Assembly: GCA_039930985.1 (NCBI GenBank)
Contig: JBDTSV010000037.1
Location: 1-18,429 of the forward strand
DNA from: CADEED01 sp039930985
GTDB taxonomy: Bacteria > Pseudomonadota > Gammaproteobacteria > Steroidobacterales > Steroidobacteraceae
DNA: 18,429 bases
Reading direction: 5' to 3'
In this document: positions 1 through 7,358 of the stretch, in pieces
Layout: every line of letters begins with the position of its first letter
How positions within the stretch are numbered: position 1 is the first letter of the stretch
Notes under the pieces: model-generated
The model's input: the letters and a program-made list of their open reading frames with translations, nothing else
The model's database searches: none
What the model was told of the DNA's origin: nothing
Position numbers and translations under genes: made by a program

Positions 1-1
1 C

Positions 2-1225
2 GAAGCCGCGCGCCTGCTCGACTTTCCTAACTACGCCGCGTACGCGCTGGCCACGCGCATGGCGCCGTCCAACGAGGCGGTATTCGATTTCCTGCACCGG
101 CTGGTGCGCGCCACGCGTCCCGCCGCCCAGGCCGAATTCGCCGAGCTCGAGAAGTTCGCCGGTCGCAAGCTCAATGCGTGGGACGTCGGCTACTACGCCG
201 AGAAGATGCAGGCGAAGCTGTTTTCCATCTCGCAGGAGGAGCTGCGGCCGTATTTCCCCTTGCCACGCGTGCTCGAAGGACTGTTCGCCGTGGCCGAAAA
301 GTTGTTCGGTGTGAAGATCGTCGAACGATCCGGCGTGCCTATCTATCACCCGGACGCGCGGTTCTTCGAAATCGTGGATGCGGCGGGCTTTGCCCGCGCC
401 GGCTTCTATCTAGACGCGTGTGCCCGTCCCAAGAAACGTGCCGGCGCGTGGATGGACGATTGCGTCGGTCGCAAGGACATCGGCGCCGAGCACACCGTGC
501 CGGTGGCATACCTGGTCTGCAATTTCCTGCCTGCCGCTCCCGGGAAGCCAGCGCTGCTCACGCACGATGACGTCGTGACCATGTTCCACGAATTCGGGCA
601 CGGGCTGCATCACATGCTCACGCGCGTTGGCTATCCGTCAATCGCCGGCATCAACGGCGTGTCCTGGGACGCGGTCGAGCTGCCCAGCCAGTTCATGGAA
701 AACTTTGCCTGGCGCCCCGAAGTGCTGGCCAGCATGGCGCGCCACTACGAAACCGGCGCGCCGCTGCCGGCCGAACAGCAGAAGCAGTTGCTGGGCTCGC
801 GCACCTTTCAGGCCGGACTCGCCAGCGTGCGCCAGCTCGAGTTCGCGCTGTTCGATTTCCGGCTGCACGCCGAATACGATCCGGCGCAGGGGGCGAGGCT
901 CGGGCAAATCCTCGCCGAAGTCCGCGAGCAGGTCGGCGTGTTCGAGGTCCCGGCCTGGAATCGCTTCCCGCACAATTTCGGACATATCTTCGCCGGTGGC
1001 TACGCCGCGGGTTACTACAGCTACAAGTGGGCCGAGGTGCTCAGTGCCGACGCCTTCGCCGCATTCGAGGAACAAGGCGTGTTCGATCGCAACGTCGCGC
1101 AACGCTTCCTCGACGCCATCCTCGCCGCGGGCGGTAGCCGCAAGGCGCTCGACGCATTCGTGGAGTTTCGCGGGCGGCCGCCCGACGTGAACGCGCTACT
1201 GCGCCAGCAGGGCTTGATCCAGTGA
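2..1225 (+). CDS. prlC: Oligopeptidase A-type M3 family zinc metallopeptidase (5' partial)
   Basis: This is the C-terminal 407 residues of a thimet-oligopeptidase-family (M3) peptidase. The open frame runs off the left edge, so the true start lies outside; E. coli oligopeptidase A is about 680 residues, so roughly 60% is present. The zinc motif HEFGH is encoded at 587-601 in the context FHEFGHGLHHML. The downstream WDAVELPSQFMEN segment supplies the third zinc ligand (the Glu of VELPSQ), as in thimet oligopeptidase. The tail motif HNFGHIFAGGYAAGYYSYKWAEVLSADAF is split here only by family convention and is typical of the substrate-side Tyr/Gly loop. In known relatives this cytoplasmic enzyme degrades short peptides, including cleaved signal peptides. 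The stop TGA overlaps the GTG start of the exonuclease III gene, so the two are probably co-transcribed and translationally coupled. Confidence 0.95.
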   Translation, partial: EAARLLDFPNYAAYALATRMAPSNEAVFDFLHRLVRATRPAAQAEFAELEKFAGRKLNAWDVGYYAEKMQAKLFSISQEELRPYFPLPRVLEGLFAVAEKLFGVKIVERSGVPIYHPDARFFEIVDAAGFARAGFYLDACARPKKRAGAWMDDCVGRKDIGAEHTVPVAYLVCNFLPAAPGKPALLTHDDVVTMFHEFGHGLHHMLTRVGYPSIAGINGVSWDAVELPSQFMENFAWRPEVLASMARHYETGAPLPAEQQKQLLGSRTFQAGLASVRQLEFALFDFRLHAEYDPAQGARLGQILAEVREQVGVFEVPAWNRFPHNFGHIFAGGYAAGYYSYKWAEVLSADAFAAFEEQGVFDRNVAQRFLDAILAAGGSRKALDAFVEFRGRPPDVNALLRQQGLIQ

Positions 1226-2034
1226 ACGCGGCCACCGTGGATGGTGGCTCTCTCCAGCAGCCGGAATTCTCGGTCGCTACCTGGAACGTAAACTCCCTGC
1301 GCGTCCGCGGCGGGCAACTCATCGAGTGGTTGCGCGCGAATTCTCCCGACGTGGTCGCGCTGCAGGAAACCAAGGTTCAAGACCCGGATTTCCCGCACGC
1401 CGATTTCACCGCCGCGGGATATCACAGCGTTTTCAGCGGCCAGAAAACCTACAACGGCGTGGCGCTGCTGTCACGCCACCCCATGACCGATGTGGTGCGC
1501 GACATCCCGGACTTCGACGATCCGCCACGCCGAGTCCTTGCCGCCACCGTCGGCGGCTTCCGCGTGATCAACCTCTACGTGCCCAACGGCCAGGCGCCGG
1601 GCTCCGAAAAGTTCGCCTACAAGCTCAAATGGCTGGAAGCGTTGACCCGCTGGCTCAAACGCGAGGCGGAACTTCATCCGCAGCTCGTGGTAGTGGGCGA
1701 CTTCAACGTCGCGCCAGAGGATCGCGATGTTCATGATCCGGCGGCCTGGATCGGCTGCGTGCACGTCAGCCCGGAAGAGCGCGCCGCGCTCGGGCACATC
1801 ACGGCGCTTGGATTGGTGGATGCCTTCCGGCACTTCGATCAACCGGAGAAGTCGTTCAGCTGGTGGGACTATCGCCAGGGCGGTTTTCGCCGCAACAACG
1901 GCCTGCGCATCGATCTCATCCTGGTGAGCCGCCTGCTGCTGGCGCGGCTGGACGCCTGCCGCATCGACGTGGAGCCACGGCGCGTCGAACGCGCTTCCGA
2001 TCACACGCCCGTGATCGCCTGCTTCCGGGCATAA
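1222..2034 (+). CDS. xthA: Exodeoxyribonuclease III
   Basis: A 270-residue protein, close to the 268 of E. coli XthA. It acts in base excision repair as an AP endonuclease and 3'-5' exonuclease on double-stranded DNA. The endonuclease/exonuclease/phosphatase fold motifs appear in order: WNVNSLR (21-27), LQETK with metal ligand Glu49, YVPNG (119-123), GDFNVAPEDRDV with Asp160 and Asn162, NNGLRIDLIL with Asp231, and the C-terminal SDHTPV with catalytic Asp260-His261. All key residues are intact. The start is GTG at 1222, sharing GTGA with the upstream peptidase stop. An AGGG about 9 bases upstream could serve as ribosome binding site. The first 14 residues precede the conserved fold and are unremarkable. 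A strong hairpin follows 60 bases after the stop. Confidence 0.95.
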   Translation: MNAATVDGGSLQQPEFSVATWNVNSLRVRGGQLIEWLRANSPDVVALQETKVQDPDFPHADFTAAGYHSVFSGQKTYNGVALLSRHPMTDVVRDIPDFDDPPRRVLAATVGGFRVINLYVPNGQAPGSEKFAYKLKWLEALTRWLKREAELHPQLVVVGDFNVAPEDRDVHDPAAWIGCVHVSPEERAALGHITALGLVDAFRHFDQPEKSFSWWDYRQGGFRRNNGLRIDLILVSRLLLARLDACRIDVEPRRVERASDHTPVIACFRA

Positions 2035-2095
2035 ACGCCGCTTCAAATACCGCCGCTTTACAGTAATCGGACGGCCGCCGCGATTGTGGACTCGC

Positions 2096-2121
2096 GCGAG
2101 CGTGATGCGTGTCACGCTCGC
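2096..2121. terminator. Perfect 10-bp inverted repeat, probable xthA terminator hairpin
   Basis: GCGAGCGTGA at 2096-2105 and TCACGCTCGC at 2112-2121 pair perfectly around a 6-base loop, TGCGTG. The hairpin lies 60 bases after the exonuclease III stop and before the HD-domain gene. No T-run follows, so it is not a textbook intrinsic terminator. It could instead block 3' exonucleases or act as a protein-binding palindrome. The in-frame GTG at 2109 falls inside the loop, which argues against that codon starting the next gene. Confidence 0.5.
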
Positions 2122-2186
2122 TCCAGACTCGGATTTCGACCGCTGGTCTTTTGACCTACCCCTGCCTAGACTCGCCAATCTTGTTA

Positions 2187-3209
2187 GTGCGCGAAGGTCA
2201 AGTCACGGACGTGCTCGCAGAATCCCGCCGCAGCGACTACGACGTAACCGACACGGTGCTGGTGAGTTCGGCTCCCGACGTGCGTGCGGCGATCGAAGAG
2301 CTGTTCGCCAAAGTCTGGCCGGGCCAGAAGTTCCCCGCTTTCGCCCACGTGTTTGGCGACTTCGAGCGCATGTTCTCCGGTCGCATGCCGGGTTACTACG
2401 GCGTCGACACCGTCTACCACGACCAGCAGCACACGCTCGACATCACGCTGGCCACGGCGCGCCTGATCGTCGGCCACGAGTTGCAGGTGCCCGAGTCGCA
2501 GAGGTTCGGCGCGGAGCGCGCCATGCTCGGGATCGTGGTCGCGCTGTTTCACGACGTCGGCTACCTGCGCACCACGCGCGATACCGACGTGCCCAATGGC
2601 GCCGAGTTCACCACCGTGCACGTGTCGCGCGGCGCGGCTTTTCTCACCGACTATCTACCGAAGATCAACCTCGGGTCTTGGGCCAAGGTGGCCGCCGAGA
2701 TCATTCACTACACGGGCTACGAACGGCAGTTCAAGACCATCGTCGCGGCGGACCCGCGCGATCACAAGCTCGGCCACATGGTCGGCACCGCCGATCTCAT
2801 GGCGCAGATGGCAGATCGTTGCTATCTCGAAAAATGCCGCGACCGCCTGTACGCGGAGTTCGTGCTCGCGGGCGTTGCCTTGCCGATCGGCGAAAACGGC
2901 CACGTCAAGGTGCGTTACGCATCGGGGCTCGACCTGTTGCGCCAGACACCCAAGTTCGTGTTCGACATGCGCGCCAAGCGCCTCGACGGCGAATTCAACC
3001 GCGCGTATCGCTATCTCGAGATCCTGTACAACGGCCGCAACCCGTACATGGAGTCCATCGACCGCAACCTGGAATATCTGCAGCGCATCCTGCGCAGCGA
3101 AAACTGGCGCCTGTTGCGGCGTCAGCCGCCGGTGTTCACCGGCGTCGAGGATTCGATGGCGACCACGCGCACGCTGATGCTCGGCGCCATCAAGAAAGTC
3201 TGGGGTTGA
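2187..3209 (+). CDS. HD-domain (metal-dependent phosphohydrolase superfamily) protein
   Basis: A soluble protein of about 340 residues with the HD metal-site pattern. It has YHDQQHT (His78, His82 in this numbering), ALFHDVGYL with the His122-Asp123 pair, a further His in EIIHYTGYE (174), and Asp203 in TADLMAQMAD. The spacing and the YHxxxH...FHD wording recall class I cyclic-nucleotide phosphodiesterases, but substrate cannot be read from sequence. The frame stays open back to a GTG at 2109. I prefer GTG 2187, or GTG 2211 preceded by GAAGG at 2193-2197. The upstream stretch lies in and just after a hairpin and uses codons rare here (CTA, TTA) with a low third-position GC share. No signal peptide or membrane segment is visible. 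The last ~150 residues have no motif I recognise. It faces the M15 peptidase gene tail to tail. Confidence 0.8.
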   Translation: MREGQVTDVLAESRRSDYDVTDTVLVSSAPDVRAAIEELFAKVWPGQKFPAFAHVFGDFERMFSGRMPGYYGVDTVYHDQQHTLDITLATARLIVGHELQVPESQRFGAERAMLGIVVALFHDVGYLRTTRDTDVPNGAEFTTVHVSRGAAFLTDYLPKINLGSWAKVAAEIIHYTGYERQFKTIVAADPRDHKLGHMVGTADLMAQMADRCYLEKCRDRLYAEFVLAGVALPIGENGHVKVRYASGLDLLRQTPKFVFDMRAKRLDGEFNRAYRYLEILYNGRNPYMESIDRNLEYLQRILRSENWRLLRRQPPVFTGVEDSMATTRTLMLGAIKKVWG

Positions 3210-3258
3210 GCCGCAAGGCGAACCCGAGAACGACTCGCCGCAAGGCGAACCCGAGAAC
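3210..3258. repeat. Tandem 22-bp direct repeat carrying small GCAA-loop hairpins
   Basis: Two identical 22-bp copies (3210-3231 and 3237-3258, period 27) start GCCGCAAGGC and end CCCGAGAAC. Each begins with a GCC-GCAA-GGC mini-hairpin. In the first copy, GGGTT at 3203-3207, overlapping the upstream stop, can pair with AACCC at 3221-3225 to lengthen the stem. In the second copy, GGCGA at 3244-3248 can pair with TCGCC at 3259-3263. It fills nearly the whole gap between two convergent genes, so a bidirectional terminator or an extragenic (REP-like) repeat is likely. No T-run is present. Confidence 0.6.
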
Positions 3259-3264
3259 TCGCCC

Positions 3265-3990
3265 TCAGCCGAGCCATGGCGCCATGAGCGCCATGGGCGG
3301 CGGCGGATCCACGTTGAGCACGTAGGTCGCGTAGTTGCCGGCGAGCGCCACCAGTACCTCTTCCTTCCCTTCGATCGCGCTGTCCGCGAGCACCGCCCGC
3401 AGTGTTTCGAGCGAGAACGCCGTTTGCGCGCGCCTGGCCACTGGCGCGTAGGAAAGGTGCCAGGGTTCAGGCTGAACTCCACCGCGATCGGTGGTGTAGG
3501 GACGGAAAAACCCGAACGCGTGCATGTGCGCGTCCAGCCAGGTTGTTAGGCGATGGAACATACCGCCGGCCACGTATTCGGCCGGGACCACCTTCAGCTG
3601 GTACCCGGCGGGCATGGCGCGCGCGTCGAGCACATCGAAATCCGTGCCCCAGTGGTGCCGGCTGGCCCCCGGCAGGGCTGACCACCAGAGAATCGCGTCG
3701 ACCCGTGCCGCCGGACGCAGCGACAGCGCATCGAGAGGCCGGCCGGCGCGATCCTGCAATGGGCGCTCGCCGCGAAACTTGCCATTCCAGATGGCCAGTT
3801 GCCGGTCGAAATCCCGGAAACTCGAGAATGCGGCCAGTTCGATACCATCCACCGCGGCCGCCGCCCGCATGGCCAAAAATGGTGCGGCCACCTGCCTATG
3901 CAGGGCGCAGGCCGGGTCGGCAAGTTCGCGCAGGTGGCTGCGGGTGCGGCCGGTAAGCTGCTCCAGCGTGAATTCCTGGGTTTCTGTCAT
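3265..3990 (-). CDS. M15/LAS-family zinc D-alanyl-D-alanine carboxypeptidase-like protein
   Basis: A 241-residue protein with the LAS-superfamily (VanY/M15B-like) active-site signature. SxHxxGxDxD is seen as SRHHWGTDFD (residues 110-119), giving zinc ligands His112 and Asp119. A later EPWH supplies catalytic Glu175 and zinc ligand His178. Upstream, FSSFRDFDRQLAIWNGKF (55-72) matches the conserved SxxRxxxxQ segment of the family. Family members hydrolyse D-Ala-D-Ala-type bonds of peptidoglycan peptides. No N-terminal signal peptide or transmembrane segment is visible, which is unusual for a wall enzyme and suggests cytoplasmic recycling or a non-classical route. The ATG at 3990 is the only convincing start. 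The residues after His178 (about 185-241) are not part of the catalytic core and are not recognised. Confidence 0.85.
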   Translation of the reverse strand: MTETQEFTLEQLTGRTRSHLRELADPACALHRQVAAPFLAMRAAAAVDGIELAAFSSFRDFDRQLAIWNGKFRGERPLQDRAGRPLDALSLRPAARVDAILWWSALPGASRHHWGTDFDVLDARAMPAGYQLKVVPAEYVAGGMFHRLTTWLDAHMHAFGFFRPYTTDRGGVQPEPWHLSYAPVARRAQTAFSLETLRAVLADSAIEGKEEVLVALAGNYATYVLNVDPPPPMALMAPWLG

Positions 3991-4131
3991 GCCTGGCTAT
4001 CCTACTGGATGCCCGAAGGGCTCTTTCTGCGGAACTAATCGACATCGGGGCCCTGTCGCGGCCTCGCGAATATGGCCCGTGGCGGAGTCGCTTGGGTAAG
4101 ATTGCGCGCAAATAAGAAGCATCGGGATTCC

Positions 4132-6633
4132 GTGGCCATCGTCAGTTTCAAAAGCAAATACATCGCCGTCGCCGTGGCCGCCGCCATCGCGATATCGCTC
4201 GCGCTCGCCTCGGTCATGGTTTACGAAAACCGCGCCCAGCACGCGGCGCTGCTCGACACCGCATCCGCGGATGCCCGCGATCGCGTGCTCGGCGAGCTGT
4301 CACTGCGGGCGCGCGAGCTTGCGCGCCACGTCGCCGAGCGCGTCGCCGATCCCGTGGCGCACAGCGACCGCGAGCAGATTGCGACCGCGCTCGAAACCTT
4401 CGAGCGCGACGAGACGTTCCTCAGCGTGTCGGTGCGCGACACTGCCGGAACAGAGATCCTCGGCTGGCGACGCAGCGGCGACGACGCCACCGGCATGAAA
4501 CGCGGCGCCACCGCGCCGATTCCCGCCAGCGTCCAGACGGCCCCGGGCATCGTCGTGCCGACGACCGTTGGCCAGGTCGAAATCGAAATTCGTTCAATAG
4601 AAGGTTCGCCGGAATCGATCGCGGCCCGCAATCAATTCGACTCGATGCAGCGCGTGCAGGTTCGCAAGGCGCTGATACTCGCCGGGGCGCTGGGCGTCGT
4701 GGCGCTCGCACTTGGCCTCACGTTTGCGTGGTGGGCCGGTCGCCGCGTGCACGCGCCCATCTCCACGCTGATCAAGAGCGCCGACCGCATTGCTCAGGGC
4801 GACTATTCGCGGCCCATGGAAGTCGGCCGCCGCGACGAGCTCGGTGAACTGCAGGCCGCGCTCGAGCGCATGCGCCAGAAGCTGCGCCAGACCACGATCA
4901 ACAAGAATTACCTGACCAACGTGCTCGGCAGCATGACCGACGCGGTGTTCGTGACCTCGCCCGACGGCGTGATCCGCATGGCCAACCAGTCGGCCTGCAA
5001 GCTGCTCGCCTGGGGCGAAGAGGAACTCGTCGGCCGCAGCATCGTCTCCATTTTCGACGAGCGCGAGCGCGCCGAGTTCGACATGCTGCGCGCGTCGCAG
5101 GACACGCGCGAAACCGTGGTGAAGACGCGCCACGGTCAAACTATTCCGGTGGCCATCACCGGCTCGCAGATCACCACCGACGATCCGCAATACCAGGGCA
5201 CGATCTTCGTGGTGCGCAACGTCACCGAGCGCAAGCGCGCCGAGCGGCGCATCCGTTATCTCGCGCGCTACGACGCACTCACCAAAGTGCCGAACCGCAT
5301 GCAGTTCCAGCACCTGCTGCAACAGGCGATCGCGCGCGCGCTGCGCAACAAGACCAGTCTCGCGCTCCTGTACCTCGACATGGACCGCTTCAAGGAGATC
5401 AACGATACGTTCGGCCATGCGGCCGGCGATCGCACGCTGGAGATCCTGACCGAACGCCTGACTCGCGCGCTGCCGCAGGAAACCACCATCGGCCGTCTCG
5501 CCGGCGACGAGTTCGCGATGTTCGTCGACGACCTCGCCTCCGACGCCGACAATCGCGGCACAGTGGCGCAGCTCGCGCGCAGCGTGCTCGCCGAGATCGG
5601 CCGCGCATTCCAGTTGCAGGAACACGAGGTGTTCCTCACCGCGAGCATCGGCGTCGCCTTTTGTTCGCGCGACGCCGACAACGTGATAGACCTGATCCGC
5701 AACGCCGACGCGGCGATGTATCACTCCAAGCAGAACGGTGGAAATTCCTTCGCGTTCTATTCGCCCGAGATGAACGCTGCCGCGGTCGAGCGGCTGATGC
5801 TGAAGAGCAAGTTGAGGCGCTCGCTCGAGCGTGACGAATTTCTCATGCACTACCAGCCCAAGGTGGACCTGCGTGACGGCCGCATCGTCGGCGCCGAGGC
5901 GCTGCTGCGCTGGCGCCTGCCGGGCCATGGCGACATTCCGCCTTCACATTTCATTCCGCTCGCCGAAGAGACCAATCTCATCCTCGAAGTCGGCGAGTGG
6001 GTGTTGAACCGTGTCTGCCAGGACTATCGCGACCTGCAGCAGACGGTGCCCACGCCGGGCCGCATCTCGCTGAATCTTTCGCTCAAACAGTTGCGCCAGG
6101 CGAGTTTCATTCTTCGATTCCGCTCGGTGTTCCGTAAGCACGGTGTTTCGCCGACCTGCTTCGAGCTCGAAATCACCGAGACCACGTTGATGGCGGATTC
6201 CAAGCGCACGTTGCATCTGCTCGACGAGCTGTACGCCATGGGCCTGCATCTATCCATCGACGATTTCGGCACGGGTTACTCGTCGCTGTCGGCGCTGCAA
6301 CAGTTCCCGATCGGCACGCTCAAGATCGACCAGTCGTTCGTGCGTGACGTCGACGATGACGAAAGCGACGCCACCATCGTGCGCACGGTCATCGAAATGG
6401 GCCGCAGTCTCAAGATGAATGTCATCGCCGAGGGCGTGGAGACGGTGGGCCATCTGAATTTCCTGCGTCGGCACCACTGCGGTTTCGGCCAGGGCAAGCT
6501 GTTCGGCGAGCCAGTGACGCTCGAAGAGCTGCGCCTGCTGCTGGCCCGCCAGCAGGAAACGGGCCCGGCTTTCGCCGGCCTCATCGCGCAATCGGCCAGC
6601 CCCGAGAAAATCGCCAAACCACGCGGCGTGTGA
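4132..6633 (+). CDS. Membrane-bound HAMP-PAS-GGDEF-EAL cyclic-di-GMP protein
   Basis: An 833-residue sensor with this order: TM1 (about 11-31), a periplasmic region of about 145 residues, TM2 (179-203), HAMP (204-256), PAS (260-365), GGDEF (375-545) and EAL (560-810). The diguanylate cyclase motif is AGDEF (457-461), a variant often active. The inhibitory RxxD I-site is absent: the four residues at its place are PQET. The EAL domain keeps its catalytic set: EAL Glu589, Asn648 in SLNLS, EITE, DDFGTG (710-715), Lys731, Glu767 in AEGVE and Gln787. Phosphodiesterase activity is therefore likely, with possible bifunctionality. The frame is also open from ATG 4072. I prefer GTG 4132 because the extra 20 residues are polar and variable-looking, whereas the GTG gives a short basic tail right before TM1. 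It stands alone on its strand and converges on the secretin-N gene. Confidence 0.93.
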   Translation: MAIVSFKSKYIAVAVAAAIAISLALASVMVYENRAQHAALLDTASADARDRVLGELSLRARELARHVAERVADPVAHSDREQIATALETFERDETFLSVSVRDTAGTEILGWRRSGDDATGMKRGATAPIPASVQTAPGIVVPTTVGQVEIEIRSIEGSPESIAARNQFDSMQRVQVRKALILAGALGVVALALGLTFAWWAGRRVHAPISTLIKSADRIAQGDYSRPMEVGRRDELGELQAALERMRQKLRQTTINKNYLTNVLGSMTDAVFVTSPDGVIRMANQSACKLLAWGEEELVGRSIVSIFDERERAEFDMLRASQDTRETVVKTRHGQTIPVAITGSQITTDDPQYQGTIFVVRNVTERKRAERRIRYLARYDALTKVPNRMQFQHLLQQAIARALRNKTSLALLYLDMDRFKEINDTFGHAAGDRTLEILTERLTRALPQETTIGRLAGDEFAMFVDDLASDADNRGTVAQLARSVLAEIGRAFQLQEHEVFLTASIGVAFCSRDADNVIDLIRNADAAMYHSKQNGGNSFAFYSPEMNAAAVERLMLKSKLRRSLERDEFLMHYQPKVDLRDGRIVGAEALLRWRLPGHGDIPPSHFIPLAEETNLILEVGEWVLNRVCQDYRDLQQTVPTPGRISLNLSLKQLRQASFILRFRSVFRKHGVSPTCFELEITETTLMADSKRTLHLLDELYAMGLHLSIDDFGTGYSSLSALQQFPIGTLKIDQSFVRDVDDDESDATIVRTVIEMGRSLKMNVIAEGVETVGHLNFLRRHHCGFGQGKLFGEPVTLEELRLLLARQQETGPAFAGLIAQSASPEKIAKPRGV

Positions 6634-6680
6634 ACGGCGGGGATGCCTGGTCTGACTTCCCGGCGTTCTCGGTGAGCCGC

Positions 6681-6705
6681 GCGCCGGCTAACTAGTTGGC
6701 CGCGC
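6681..6705. terminator. Hairpin between convergent genes, possible bidirectional terminator
   Basis: The segment CGGCTAA (6685-6691), CTAG loop, TTGGCCG (6696-6702) forms a 7-bp stem with one G-T wobble. GCG/CGC extends it across a one-base bulge (6681-6683 with 6703-6705). It sits in the 80-base gap between the cyclic-di-GMP gene and the convergent secretin-N gene, where a shared terminator is expected. No T-run follows on either strand, so the call is moderate. Confidence 0.4.
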
Positions 6706-6713
6706 CCACGAAC

Positions 6714-7340
6714 CTACTTCGCCTCGCTTTTGGTGCCGAAGGATTCAAGGGAGCACTTCTGGCCGGGAGGCGCCGCCTGGTCGAGCCGCTCGATCAGGTC
6801 GACGATGCGGCGCGCGTTACCCGCGCGGTCGGAGATCAGCAGCGTGTTTGCCTGAGGCAAAGCTGCGAGATGCGCGCTTTGCGGCATGAGCGGCCGTACG
6901 ACCGGAACGAGCTGCGCGGCGCAGGCGTTCTTCGCGGTGATGATCAGGGTAACCAGTTCGTCGTCGAGCGCCTTGGCCGGAACTTCAGTCGTCACCGGAA
7001 TGGGGAGCTGCCGCGCGTTCGAGTCCGGCACCACCCGCACCACACCGCCGGATTCGTAGGCCACGTAGGTCTCGACGTTCAGGATGGCCAGCAGTCTCGC
7101 GTAGTCCACGCGATCGAGGTCGAGGCCGGTGAGCGGGACCTCGCCGCGCACGCGCGGATCCACGATGAACTGCTTGCCGGTCCGCTTGGCAACCCTGGCG
7201 ATGATTTCATTGATGTCGATGGACCCAGCGCTACCGGCGCGCCTGGAAGACTCGCTTGCGGCCGGTGTTTCGTCGGCGGCCGGCGCCAGCGCCGGTAGCA
7301 ATAGCAGGAGCGCCAACGCCCACGGACGACCTGTTTTCAT
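6714..7340 (-). CDS. Exported protein consisting only of secretin N-terminal (N0-N1-like) domains
   Basis: A 208-residue exported protein. The signal peptide is MKTGRPWALALLLLLPALAP, with cleavage near APA-A. An N0/STN-like domain follows (about 37-105: IDINEIIARVAKRTGKQF then LLAILNVETYVAYESGGVVRVV). Next comes one N1-like repeat (about 110-187), containing DELVTLIITAKNACAAQLVPVVRP and ANTLLISDRAGNARRIVDLIERLD. These match the periplasmic N-domains of GspD-type secretins, but the later N-repeats and the secretin beta-barrel are missing and the gene stops cleanly. AAGGGAG upstream is 3 bases from an ATG at 7346 and about 9 from the ATG at 7340, so I choose 7340. It lies 18 bases downstream of another exported-protein gene on the same strand, probably one operon. 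The role is unknown; a periplasmic adaptor or a secretin-derived orphan are possible. Confidence 0.8.
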   Translation of the reverse strand: MKTGRPWALALLLLLPALAPAADETPAASESSRRAGSAGSIDINEIIARVAKRTGKQFIVDPRVRGEVPLTGLDLDRVDYARLLAILNVETYVAYESGGVVRVVPDSNARQLPIPVTTEVPAKALDDELVTLIITAKNACAAQLVPVVRPLMPQSAHLAALPQANTLLISDRAGNARRIVDLIERLDQAAPPGQKCSLESFGTKSEAK

Positions 7341-7358
7341 TTCCATCTACTCCCTTAG

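Noticed and set aside
2151..2182. TTGACC as a -35 promoter box for the HD-domain gene
   Set aside because: No acceptable -10 lies 16-18 bases downstream (GCCAAT/CCAATC), and TAGACT is only 10 bases away.
2084..3325. 413-codon plus-strand frame over the HD-domain gene
   Set aside because: The translation is Arg/Ala-rich without family motifs, whereas the overlapping frame carries the complete HD metal site.
4594..5928. 444-codon minus-strand frame opposite the GGDEF-EAL gene
   Set aside because: It is a shadow of a strongly coding, motif-rich gene and has no start signal or recognisable domain.
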